From: CAYYJM01 sp964471755
Lineage (GTDB): Bacteria > Planctomycetota > Planctomycetia > Gemmatales > Gemmataceae
Reading direction: 5' to 3'
Assembly (NCBI GenBank): GCA_964471755.1
Contig: CAYYJM010000202.1
Location: 1 to 11,821 of the forward strand
DNA: 11,821 nucleotides
Below the pieces are notes generated by a model. It was not told the origin of the DNA, did no database searches, and saw nothing but the letters and a program-made list of their open reading frames with translations. The position numbers were made by a program, and so were the translations under genes. Each line of letters begins with the position of its first letter. The stretch's first letter is position 1. Shown in pieces: positions 1 to 5,934 of this stretch.

Positions 1-1662
1 GAATCGATCATGCCGCAGACGCGCGAGCATCTGGAGATTCTCCGTCTGCTCGGTCTGCGTCACGGCCTGATCGCCCTGACCAAGGCCGACCTGGTCGATG
101 AGACGACGCGCGAGGTCGTCGCGATCGAGATCCGCGAACTGGTCCAGGGGACGTTCCTGGCCGAGGCCCCGATCCTCGCCACGTCGGCCCACACCCGGCT
201 TGGCCTGGACGAGCTGAAGGCCGAGCTGGCGAAGGTCTGTGCCCGAGTGCAGGAACGCCAGAGCAAGGAGTGGTTTCGTCTCGGCATCGATCGCTCGTTC
301 ATCGTCCAGGGGCATGGCACCGTGGTGACCGGCTCGGTCGTGGCTGGCAGCATCCGCGTCGGCGACGAGCTGGACTGGCTGCCGCGCCGCGAGAAGGTTC
401 GCGTGCGGTCGTTGCAGAGTCATGATCAGTCGGTCGAGGAGGTCCATCGCGGCCAGCGTGCGGCGATCAACCTGGCCGGCGTCGAGCATGCCGACGTTCA
501 TCGCGGCCAGGAACTGGCGACGGCCGGCTACCTGGAGCCGTCGCGGATCGTCACCGTGCGAGCGACGACGCTGGCGCACTTCTCCCGGTCGCTGAAGCAT
601 CGGATGCCGATTCGCTTTCACGTCGGCACGCAGGCGGTGATGGGCACGCTCGCCCTGCTCGACTGCGACACCATCGATCCGGGCAAGTGGGGCCTGGCCC
701 AGCTCTTTCTGGAAGAGGAGGCGACGACGACGTGGGGTCAGCCGTTCGTGCTGCGAGACGTGTCCGATCAGCACACACTCGGCGGCGGTCAGGTGTTGCA
801 GCCGGTCGCGGGGAAGATTCGTCGCCGGCACTTCGAGCTGCTCGAACGGGTCGAGCAACTCTGGTCGCAGGAGCCGCGAACGCGGGCCGTCACGGTCGCC
901 TGGTTCGGGGCCTTCGATGGCTTCACGCTCGGCGACCTGGTGCGCGGAGCGGCCCTCGCTCCGGACGAGGCGCAGGCGATGCTGGAGCAGCTCAGGGCCG
1001 AGGGCCAGCTCGTCGAACTGGCCGTCGGCGGCGCTCGCCGACGCCTGCTGCATCGCGACATGGTCGCCGAGCTGGAGGAACGTTTGCTGACGCACCTGGA
1101 CTCGCTGCACGAGCAGTTTCCGCTCATGTCCACGCACGATCGGCAGAAGGTGCAGGCTCAGTTGGCCTACGTTGGCGACGATCCGCTCGTTCATGCCGTG
1201 GTCGAGGGCATGATCAAGCGCAAGGTTCTGCTCGGCGATCTGAAGCGGCTTGGCCGGGCGGACTTCAAGCCGAAGCTGAGCGCGAATCTGCGGAAACTGA
1301 AGGACAAGGTCATCGCCGCCTTCGCGGAGGGCCGTTTCCAGCCGCCGGAGCTGGCCAGCTTCGTTGGCGCGGCGGGTGGCAACGCCGGCAACCTGAAGGA
1401 TCTGTTCGACGTGTGCATCGCCGAGGGCTACCTCGTCCACGTCGGCGGCGACGTTTATCTGCACGCGGACGTGGACGCGGAGATGAAGACCCTGGTCAGC
1501 GAGCGACTCCGCCAGCAGACGACGGGTCTGACCGTGGCCGAGATCCGCGACCTGCTCGGCACGACGCGCAAGTACGCGGTGCCCCTGTGCGAGTACCTCG
1601 ACCGGGTGGGCGTCACTCGGCGCGAGGGCGACCTGCGCGTGCTGGCCGAGCCGGCGGCGTGA
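1..1662 (+). CDS. selB: Selenocysteine-specific elongation factor SelB (5'-truncated by window edge)
   Basis: SelB is the cytoplasmic GTPase that carries Sec-tRNA(Sec) to the ribosome and binds the SECIS hairpin so that UGA is read as selenocysteine. The frame is open from base 1, giving 553 visible residues. About 85 N-terminal residues, with the P-loop, G2 and most of G3, lie outside the window, judging from the usual length of 610-640. What remains starts in the G domain (MPQTREHLEIL), with the G4 motif TKAD at about residues 27-30 and a G5-like SAHTRLG near 62. Domain II follows (RSFIVQGHGTVVTGSV), then domain III ending at about 275, then winged-helix repeats. The last winged helix (LTVAEIRDLLGTTRKYAVPL, then a CEYLDRVGVTRREGDLRVL-type end) is the conserved SECIS-binding module. 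The gene ends 2 nt before the convergent HEAT gene. No selenoprotein gene was recognised in the window. Confidence 0.96.
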   Translation, partial: ESIMPQTREHLEILRLLGLRHGLIALTKADLVDETTREVVAIEIRELVQGTFLAEAPILATSAHTRLGLDELKAELAKVCARVQERQSKEWFRLGIDRSFIVQGHGTVVTGSVVAGSIRVGDELDWLPRREKVRVRSLQSHDQSVEEVHRGQRAAINLAGVEHADVHRGQELATAGYLEPSRIVTVRATTLAHFSRSLKHRMPIRFHVGTQAVMGTLALLDCDTIDPGKWGLAQLFLEEEATTTWGQPFVLRDVSDQHTLGGGQVLQPVAGKIRRRHFELLERVEQLWSQEPRTRAVTVAWFGAFDGFTLGDLVRGAALAPDEAQAMLEQLRAEGQLVELAVGGARRRLLHRDMVAELEERLLTHLDSLHEQFPLMSTHDRQKVQAQLAYVGDDPLVHAVVEGMIKRKVLLGDLKRLGRADFKPKLSANLRKLKDKVIAAFAEGRFQPPELASFVGAAGGNAGNLKDLFDVCIAEGYLVHVGGDVYLHADVDAEMKTLVSERLRQQTTGLTVAEIRDLLGTTRKYAVPLCEYLDRVGVTRREGDLRVLAEPAA

Positions 1663-1664
1663 GG

Positions 1665-2624
1665 TCAGCGCGAGCGGAGCTTGTCGAGAACCTCCTTCGC
1701 CGCCTGTTTCACCAGCTTCGGCGTCGCCGGGTCAGCGATCGCCTTCTCCAGGTCCGGGATGGCGAGCTTGCCGTTCTCGATCAGGGCCTGGCGGGCCGCC
1801 TCGGCGTTGGCGGCGTTGCCGCCGCCGGGCAGGCCCTGGATCAAGATGCCCCGTGCCTTCGCGTCCTGGGGATCGATCTTGAGAACGGCCGTGGCGATCC
1901 AGCGATCGGTGAACCCGTCCTGGCCGTGGAGCGTCCGCAAGAACGGCAGCGTCTCCTTGGCCGCCGGGCCGTAGGCGATCAGGCCGTTGAGCGCCCCGCT
2001 GGCGGCGTCCCGGGTGCCGAGCTTCTTCATCACCTCGACCGCGATGGGAACGACGACCTTCGGGTCGGCACCGATCGCGCCGGCGACGTGGAGCAGCATC
2101 CCTTCCTGGGGGGACTTGAACCCGCGTTCCTTCTGCCGCTGGATGGCCGCGACCAGCTTCGGGCCGGCCGGCTTCCCGTTCGGTCCGAGGGCGAGAAGGA
2201 CGCGCAGGATCGGCTGCTGCGGCTTGTCGGCGTTGAGGGCGTCGCCGAGTGCGACGGCACCGACCTCGCCGAGTTGGACCAGCGGTGGGGTGCAGATATC
2301 GACGGCGAACGGGTCGCGGTCGTCCCGCGTGAGACGCTCGATCAGCACCCGCGCCGCCTCGGCGCTCGACGGATCGACGTAAGCCAGGGTGGCGGCGGCA
2401 GCGAAATCCTTCTGTTCGACGAGTTTCTTGAGAGCCGGCACGGCGGCCCTGGCGGCTGGCCCGGCCTTTCTCAGATCTTCGAGGGCGGCGGCGCGGGCCG
2501 CCTCGTCCTTGCCCTGGAGTGCGGCGATCTCCTTCGCGTACGGCCCTTCCTGGCAGCCGACGACGAGGGTGAGTACCAGCGCTACGCCGCGGGCCACGTT
2601 CATGCTCATACTGGTTTCACTCAT
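1665..2624 (-). CDS. HEAT-repeat lipoprotein
   Basis: This predicted exported lipoprotein of 319 residues has no known specific function; HEAT arrays usually serve as protein-binding scaffolds. The N-terminus is a short polar stretch and a hydrophobic segment (VARGVALVLTLVVG) ending in Cys24, which gives a lipobox-like VVGC. From about residue 28 to the end it consists of degenerate Ala/Leu-rich helical pairs, such as AARAAVPALKKL, AARVLIERL, AKETLPFLRTL and LAIPDLEKAIAD, typical of HEAT/PBS-lyase-like repeats. I chose the ATG at 2624 because GGAGAG (2633-2638) lies 8 nt upstream. In-frame ATGs at 2648, 2609 and 2603 are poorer. The start lies inside a 15-bp tandem duplication. The stop is 2 nt from the selB stop, so the genes are convergent. 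A candidate promoter lies about 80 nt upstream. Confidence 0.85.
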   Translation of the reverse strand: MSETSMSMNVARGVALVLTLVVGCQEGPYAKEIAALQGKDEAARAAALEDLRKAGPAARAAVPALKKLVEQKDFAAAATLAYVDPSSAEAARVLIERLTRDDRDPFAVDICTPPLVQLGEVGAVALGDALNADKPQQPILRVLLALGPNGKPAGPKLVAAIQRQKERGFKSPQEGMLLHVAGAIGADPKVVVPIAVEVMKKLGTRDAASGALNGLIAYGPAAKETLPFLRTLHGQDGFTDRWIATAVLKIDPQDAKARGILIQGLPGGGNAANAEAARQALIENGKLAIPDLEKAIADPATPKLVKQAAKEVLDKLRSR

Positions 2625-2631
2625 ACTGGTT
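2601..2631 (-). repeat. 15-bp tandem duplication over the HEAT gene start
   Basis: On the - strand, GAAACCAGTATGAGT is followed directly by GAAACCAGTATGAGC and then ATG. The two units differ only in the last base. Because 15 is a multiple of three, the duplication keeps frame and doubles the start codon. The upstream ATG (2624) keeps the Shine-Dalgarno spacing, and the copy adds five residues to the signal peptide. Confidence 0.85.
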
Positions 2632-2665
2632 TCTCTCCGGGAGAACACGTCCGCCGCGTCCCGGC

Positions 2666-2671
2666 TAGAAT
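2666..2671 (+). promoter_or_regulatory. -10-like box facing the intergenic region
   Basis: TAGAAT on the + strand lies within the 10-mer GCTAGAATGA (2664-2673), which recurs exactly at 9953-9962 upstream of the DUF4058 gene. The best -35 is weak: AGAACA at 2642-2647, 18-nt spacer, 3 of 6 matches. It would start RNA at about 2678, running into the hairpins at 2711-2755 and 2760-2791. No convincing coding gene follows on this strand. Confidence 0.3.
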
Positions 2672-2705
2672 GAAACGAGCCTGGGCCGCGACGACCGCCC
2701 TGGCG

Positions 2706-2734
2706 ATTTTATTCCCCGCGCGACCTCACACCAA
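2706..2734 (-). promoter_or_regulatory. Candidate promoter of the HEAT gene
   Basis: On the - strand, TTGGTG (2734-2729) is separated by 17 nt from TAAAAT (2711-2706). This matches the sigma70 consensus at 8 of 12 positions with ideal spacing. Transcription would start near 2699 and leave a leader of about 75 nt. This is seen by eye only, and no transcript data are available. Confidence 0.4.
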
Positions 2735-2759
2735 GACGGCACCCGCATGGGGAATCGGG

Positions 2760-2791
2760 AAAAGGGGACATCCATATGAATGTCCCTTTTT
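2760..2791. terminator. Rho-independent-type terminator, probably bidirectional
   Basis: The 12-nt arms AAAAGGGGACAT (2760-2771) and ATGTCCCTTTTT (2780-2791) enclose an 8-nt loop containing CATATG. On the + strand the core GGGACAT/ATGTCCC is followed directly by five T. On the - strand it is followed by C and then four T. It lies 14 nt past the bpt stop codon, so it most simply ends bpt transcripts. It could equally end a + strand RNA coming from the left. Confidence 0.75.
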
Positions 2792-2804
2792 CGTGGCCAG
2801 GCCA

Positions 2805-3578
2805 TCATTCACGGTAATCGTGCCAGAGCCCATCCGGCCCACGGATCTGGTTCGGCACGAACGTCGGCTTGTACTCCATCGACGGGCACCCTTCGACATA
2901 GTAACCGAGATAGGCGTACGGCCAGCCGCGTCGGAGCGCCTCGTGGATGATGCTCAGGACGTTGAACGTGCCCAGGGAGCGCTGCCGGTAGTCCGGATCG
3001 TAGAAGAAGTAGATGCCCGACAGGCCACCGGTCAGCGGCTCCTGATCGACCTGGGTCAGGGCGAGCCGACCCGACGCCGTCTGCACCGGCGGCAGAGCAT
3101 CGACGTAGCCGACACCGATCAGCCGTGAGCCGTGGTAGTAGCACCATTCCTCGACCGGGAAGGGGTGATGCACGAACGAATCGGCATAGGTGACGCTGTC
3201 GCGGGGCGGATGGTCGGGCCAGCCCTTGGCCTCGCTCTGAAAAGCGTGGTAGCGGTCGTACAGATCGAGCTTCGCCCGGGTGACGGTCGGCTGACCGATC
3301 CGCAGCGTCACGTCGTTTTCGTTCGCCTTCTGAGCCCGCCGCTGGCTGCGACTGGGCCGAAAACGCTCGACGAGGACACGCAACGACTGACAGGCCTGGC
3401 AGCTGGGACAGGCGGGCCGGAATAACATGGTGCCGAAGCGCCGCCAGCCATCGATCATGCGCTCCTGGTACTCGTCAAGTGTCATGCGGCCGACATACTC
3501 GTATTCGAGCGACCAGACCCGATCGGGCAGGTAGCCGCACGGCGTCGGCGAGGCGATGTAGCGATACAGCGTTTCCAT
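2805..3578 (-). CDS. bpt: Bacterial N-degron aminoacyl-transferase (Bpt/ATE family)
   Basis: Members of this family move leucine (Bpt) or arginine from aminoacyl-tRNA to acidic N-terminal residues of proteins, marking them for ClpS/ClpAP-type degradation in the cytoplasm. The 257 residues match the family's usual length of about 235-260. The ATE_N part shows PCGYLPDRVWSLEYE (Cys14) and the Cys cluster CPSCQACQSLRV (Cys57, 60, 63); the corresponding cysteines in eukaryotic ATE1 bind an Fe-S cluster. The ATE_C part, a GNAT-like fold, has SGIYFFYDPDYRQRSLG at about 187-203 and YLGYYVEGCPSMEYK at about 223-237. I start at the ATG 3578 (METLYRYI) because this is where family similarity begins. The frame stays open to 3896, but that part is a transposase remnant. 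There is no Shine-Dalgarno, and a GATAAT box ends 8 bases before the A of the ATG, so the mRNA may be leaderless. Confidence 0.92.
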   Translation of the reverse strand: METLYRYIASPTPCGYLPDRVWSLEYEYVGRMTLDEYQERMIDGWRRFGTMLFRPACPSCQACQSLRVLVERFRPSRSQRRAQKANENDVTLRIGQPTVTRAKLDLYDRYHAFQSEAKGWPDHPPRDSVTYADSFVHHPFPVEEWCYYHGSRLIGVGYVDALPPVQTASGRLALTQVDQEPLTGGLSGIYFFYDPDYRQRSLGTFNVLSIIHEALRRGWPYAYLGYYVEGCPSMEYKPTFVPNQIRGPDGLWHDYRE

Positions 3579-3585
3579 GCGACGG

Positions 3586-3591
3586 ATTATC
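3586..3591 (-). promoter_or_regulatory. -10-like box directly upstream of bpt
   Basis: GATAAT on the - strand (3591-3586) matches TATAAT at 5 of 6 positions. Seven bases separate it from the ATG, so initiation would fall on or next to the start codon. The -35 region is weak (TGGGGA at 3615-3610, 18-nt spacer). Together with the missing ribosome binding site this suggests a leaderless transcript. Confidence 0.3.
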
Positions 3592-3639
3592 CGCAACGAG
3601 AGAAGGGGCTCCCCATCCACACCTACCGAGTCGGCGGTC

Positions 3640-3925
3640 GGAATGCAAGGGCTCGCGCGGCGACCGGGGCCGCCGCCGGAAACGCCGCAGACAACGCCCC
3701 GATGGGGTGCGTGTTCCGGTTGTCGCACACCAGGGTCACCTTCACTGCTCGGGGGTAGTCCACCGGCAGCAATCGCTTGATCTCTGCGGCCCAGTCGAGG
3801 CGCGTCCGCGTGGTAGTCCTCGCGCAGGGGCCGGCCCGGTCCGGGCAGGATCGGCTCGTGGCTGTGTTCCAGCAGTTGCTTGCTGGCCTCGTCCATGCAG
3901 ATCAGCGGGTGTAATTGATCGTGCG
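3640..3925 (-). pseudogene. IS630-type (DDE_3) transposase remnant, internally deleted
   Basis: On the - strand, about 3925-3820 reads HPLICMDEASKQLLEHSHEP and then LPGPGRPLREDYH, the first catalytic-Asp block of IS630-family transposases. After a break at about 3815-3808 the frame shifts and reads RTRLDWAAEIKRL, then YPRAVKVTLVCDNRNTHPIGAL, the second catalytic-Asp block. The part normally between them (the FEPLAGWRHV region) is missing, as are the N-terminal helix-turn-helix region and the C-terminal block with the catalytic Glu. Both ends are therefore lost and the enzyme is dead. No terminal inverted repeats or TA duplication were found. The outer limits are approximate. The first block is in frame with bpt, which creates a false N-terminal extension of that gene. 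Confidence 0.8.
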
Positions 3926-3952
3926 GTGTCGCTGCGCTCCCATGCGAGGATT

Positions 3953-4014
3953 GGTGGGCCTACGCTGTGGCGGGCCTCGACACGTTCACGGCGTCGGTGG
4001 CGCTCCCGCCCACC
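3953..4014. repeat. Loose inverted repeat between IS remnant and protease promoter
   Basis: GGTGGGC (3953-3959) is matched by GCCCACC (4008-4014), followed by CTAC; a similar CTACCCTAC occurs at about 4032-4040. Read on the - strand this is GTAGGGTGGGC...GGCCCACC, a layout seen in dispersed intergenic repeats of many bacteria. It has no coding signal. The stem is short and the loop long, so it may be a degraded copy or coincidence. The rest of 3926-4076 holds nothing else that I recognise. Confidence 0.25.
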
Positions 4015-4076
4015 CTACACGGGCTGGTCTCCTACCCTACGTTGCCGGCAGCTTCAAAGATGCACCCATTCGGCAC

Positions 4077-4105
4077 GCGACATGCTTCATGAGGCCCGGT
4101 ATAAT
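4077..4105 (+). promoter_or_regulatory. Strong sigma70-like promoter of the protease pair
   Basis: GCGACA (4077-4082) and a perfect TATAAT (4100-4105) are 17 nt apart, matching 10 of 12 consensus positions. Transcription would start near 4112, leaving a leader of about 31 nt before the ATG at 4143. In such GC-rich DNA a perfect TATAAT in this position is unlikely by chance. Confidence 0.65.
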
Positions 4106-4142
4106 CACGGTCGTTCGTTCGTCCGTTCTCGCGGAGGCATCC

Positions 4143-4997
4143 ATGCGTCGATTCTTCCTGGCCGGGTTTCTGCTTGTCGGCTTGACGCTCGTCGTCTCGG
4201 GCCAGGAGGCCCCCAAACCGAAGGCCGAACCGATCGCGGTTCCCTATCGACTGACGGTTCCGAAACACATCATGGTACGGGCCAAGATCAACGGCAAGGG
4301 CCCGTTCAACTTCATCCTCGACACCGGAGCCCCGGCCCTGTTCGTGGCGACCAAGGTCGCCGACCAGCTCGGTCTGAAACCGGACGAGAACGGCTGGGGC
4401 AATTTCGATCGCTTCGAGATCGAGGGTGGCGTCGTCCTGGAGAACGCCAGGGGCATTATCCACACGCCGTTTCAACTGGAGGGCATGAACGGCATGGGTC
4501 TGGCCGGAGCCGAGTTGCACGGTATGATCGGCTACAACATCCTGGCCCGCTACCGGATCGAGATCGACCTGACCAGCGACAAGATGCTCTGGACGCCGAG
4601 CGGTTACGAGCCCCCGCTGCCGAAGCGAGCGGGCGGCAAGGGCGGCAGTGGTGGCGGCGGTCTGGAGGTCATGGGCAGCATCATGAAGACGCTCGGCGGC
4701 TTCCTCGGTCGCAAGGCCACGCCGGAGGTCGTCCTCCGGGCGTCGCTCGGCCTGGAACTGGCCGGCGAGAAGAACGATGTGGTCCGTATCCAGAGTGTCC
4801 ACAAGGAGAGCCCGGCGGCCCGGGCCGGCGTCAAGGCGGGCGACCGACTCGTCAAGGTCAAGGGACGCACGGTCGTCGATGTGGCCGATGTTCACCGTTA
4901 CGCCCGCGAACTGAGTCCGGGCGACAAAATTGAGTTAACCGTGGAACGCGACGGCCAGACGAAGGGTATCACCGTGGAAGCCGGGAAGGGGCTGTAA
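4143..4997 (+). CDS. Secreted retropepsin-like aspartic protease with C-terminal PDZ domain
   Basis: This 284-residue protein is probably an exported protease; its substrate is unknown. Residues 1-20 form a signal peptide (MRRFFLAGFLLVGLTLVVSG). A single retropepsin-like domain spans about 38-155, with the catalytic motif ILDTGAP (Asp60-Thr-Gly62) and the second conserved block MIGYNILARYRIEIDL at 128-143. One DTG per chain implies that it works as a dimer, as in retroviral proteases. A Gly-rich linker (GGKGGSGGGG, 164-173) leads to a PDZ domain at about 195-281 (SPAARAGVKAGDRLVKVKG). GGAGG at 4133-4137, 5 nt before the ATG, sets the start; the open frame extends upstream to 3915 without family similarity. 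The stop is 2 nt before a paralog, so the two are probably co-transcribed and translationally coupled. Confidence 0.88.
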   Translation: MRRFFLAGFLLVGLTLVVSGQEAPKPKAEPIAVPYRLTVPKHIMVRAKINGKGPFNFILDTGAPALFVATKVADQLGLKPDENGWGNFDRFEIEGGVVLENARGIIHTPFQLEGMNGMGLAGAELHGMIGYNILARYRIEIDLTSDKMLWTPSGYEPPLPKRAGGKGGSGGGGLEVMGSIMKTLGGFLGRKATPEVVLRASLGLELAGEKNDVVRIQSVHKESPAARAGVKAGDRLVKVKGRTVVDVADVHRYARELSPGDKIELTVERDGQTKGITVEAGKGL

Positions 4998-4999
4998 CC

Positions 5000-5836
5000 A
5001 TGCATCGCATTCTGTCGCTGTTCGCGCTGACGGGCCTGCTCCTCGGTGGGCTCAGCTGGGCCGACTCTCCGGCCGTGAAGAATACGCCGGAAGCCAAGCC
5101 CGTCGTCGTGCCGTTCGAGATGCTGAAGAGCGGCCACATGGCCATCATGGCTCGGGTCAACGGCAAGGGACCGTTCAAGCTGATCTTCGACACGGGAGCG
5201 CCGACGACGCTGATCAACAACAAGGTGGCCAAGGCGGCCGGCCTGGTCAAGGGTCGGGGGCCGGCGTTCTCGCTGTTCGGCTCGATGGGCGAGGTGACCA
5301 TCGATTGCCTGGAAGTCGGTACGCAGAAGGCCGAGAAGATCCAGGCCATCGTCATGGACCATCCGACGGTCGAGCAGATCTCGCGGTTCCTCGGCACCCC
5401 GATCGAGGGGATCGTCGGCTTTCCGTTCTTTGGCCGCTTCAAGACGACGCTCGACTACAAGAGCCGAACGATGACGTTCGTGCCCAACGGTTACGATCCG
5501 CCGAACGTCATGGAATCGATGGTGAAGGCGCTGCTCGCCGGCGAGAGCCAGCTGATCCTGGCCCCGACGGTGACCTGGGGCTTCAGCGTCGATAAGGGCA
5601 AGGACAAGGACGCCGACGGGTTGACCGTCTCGGCCGTGCGACCGGACAGCCCGGCGGCAAAGGCGGGCCTGAAGGTGGGTGATCGGCTGCTGACACTCGA
5701 TGGTCGCTGGACCGATACGGAGGTGGATCTGTTCCAGGCGGCCTCGGGCGTCAAGCCTGGCTCCCGGACGATCCTGAAGGTCAAACGTGACGGCAAGGAG
5801 CTGAAGCTCGAAGCCGTTCCGGTGCCGGGGTTGTGA
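5000..5836 (+). CDS. Second secreted retropepsin-like aspartic protease with PDZ domain
   Basis: This is a 278-residue paralog of the preceding gene with the same layout. A signal peptide (MHRILSLFALTGLLLGGLSWA) probably ends after Ala21. The retropepsin-like domain spans about 36-165 with LIFDTGAP (Asp64-Thr-Gly66) and the block IEGIVGFPFFGRFKTTLDY at 135-153. A PDZ-like domain spans about 190-276 (SPAAKAGLKVGDRLLTLDG). Both paralogs share the N-terminal pattern VPF/Y...KxH...A+(V/I)NGKGPF just before DTG, and NGYDPP / SGYEPP at the end of the protease domain. It lacks the first copy's Gly-rich linker. AAGGGG at 4986-4991 is a plausible ribosome binding site. The linked pair could form a heterodimer or process different targets; that is inference. 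A long inverted repeat follows the stop. Confidence 0.88.
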   Translation: MHRILSLFALTGLLLGGLSWADSPAVKNTPEAKPVVVPFEMLKSGHMAIMARVNGKGPFKLIFDTGAPTTLINNKVAKAAGLVKGRGPAFSLFGSMGEVTIDCLEVGTQKAEKIQAIVMDHPTVEQISRFLGTPIEGIVGFPFFGRFKTTLDYKSRTMTFVPNGYDPPNVMESMVKALLAGESQLILAPTVTWGFSVDKGKDKDADGLTVSAVRPDSPAAKAGLKVGDRLLTLDGRWTDTEVDLFQAASGVKPGSRTILKVKRDGKELKLEAVPVPGL

Positions 5837-5837
5837 T

Positions 5838-5907
5838 TTCATTTAGCCGCCGGCTTGCCGGCGGTCTTCGTCGTGAATACCCGCCGGCAAGCCGGCGGCT
5901 AAATGAA
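5838..5907. repeat. Perfect 27-bp inverted repeat with nested palindromes
   Basis: Arms 5838-5864 and 5881-5907 are exact reverse complements and enclose a 16-nt loop (5865-5880). Each arm contains its own 18-bp palindrome, CCGCCGGCTTGCCGGCGG on the left (5847-5864) and its complement on the right, so each arm can also fold alone. The outer ends are AT-rich (TTCATTTAG...CTAAATGAA). A degenerate third unit, CCGCCAGCTAACTGA, follows at 5911-5925. The structure resembles REP/BIME-type or MITE-like dispersed palindromes. It lies between two genes on the same strand and could end or attenuate transcription from the protease pair, although no T tract follows. Confidence 0.9.
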
Positions 5908-5934
5908 GAACCGCCAGCTAACTGAGGCCCGAGC

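Larger units (their letters stand above)
2678..2793 (+). ncRNA. Candidate small RNA with terminator (speculative)
   Basis: This stretch starts just after the TAGAAT box and ends with a Rho-independent-type terminator. It contains two hairpins. The first is ATTCCCCGCG (2711-2720) with CGC (2744-2746) and GGGGAAT (2749-2755), separated by a 2-nt bulge. The second is the terminator at 2760-2791. No protein gene on the + strand ends here: selB stopped 1.1 kb earlier, and the following + strand is antisense to bpt. The terminator pairs slightly better as + strand RNA, through a G-U pair where the - strand has A-C. No known RNA family was recognised, and a simple bidirectional terminator for bpt remains the main alternative. 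Confidence 0.25.

Noticed and set aside
2670..2804. Possible small secreted protein starting MKRAWAATTALAILF
   Set aside because: It looks signal-peptide-like but has no ribosome binding site, sits directly on the -10-like box, and continues without a stop into the antisense of bpt.
687..3128. 813-codon open frame on the + strand
   Set aside because: It overlaps selB in another frame and lies antisense to the HEAT gene and bpt. Its product is Arg/Gly/Pro-rich without any family signature, an effect of high GC.
3479..4933. 484-codon open frame on the + strand
   Set aside because: It runs antisense to bpt and out of frame through the protease gene, with Arg/Gly/Ser-rich composition.
4032..5842. 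Two long - strand open frames opposite the protease genes
   Set aside because: They are complementary to genuine domains (DTG, PDZ) and rich in Arg, Asp and His, as expected of GC-rich antisense frames.
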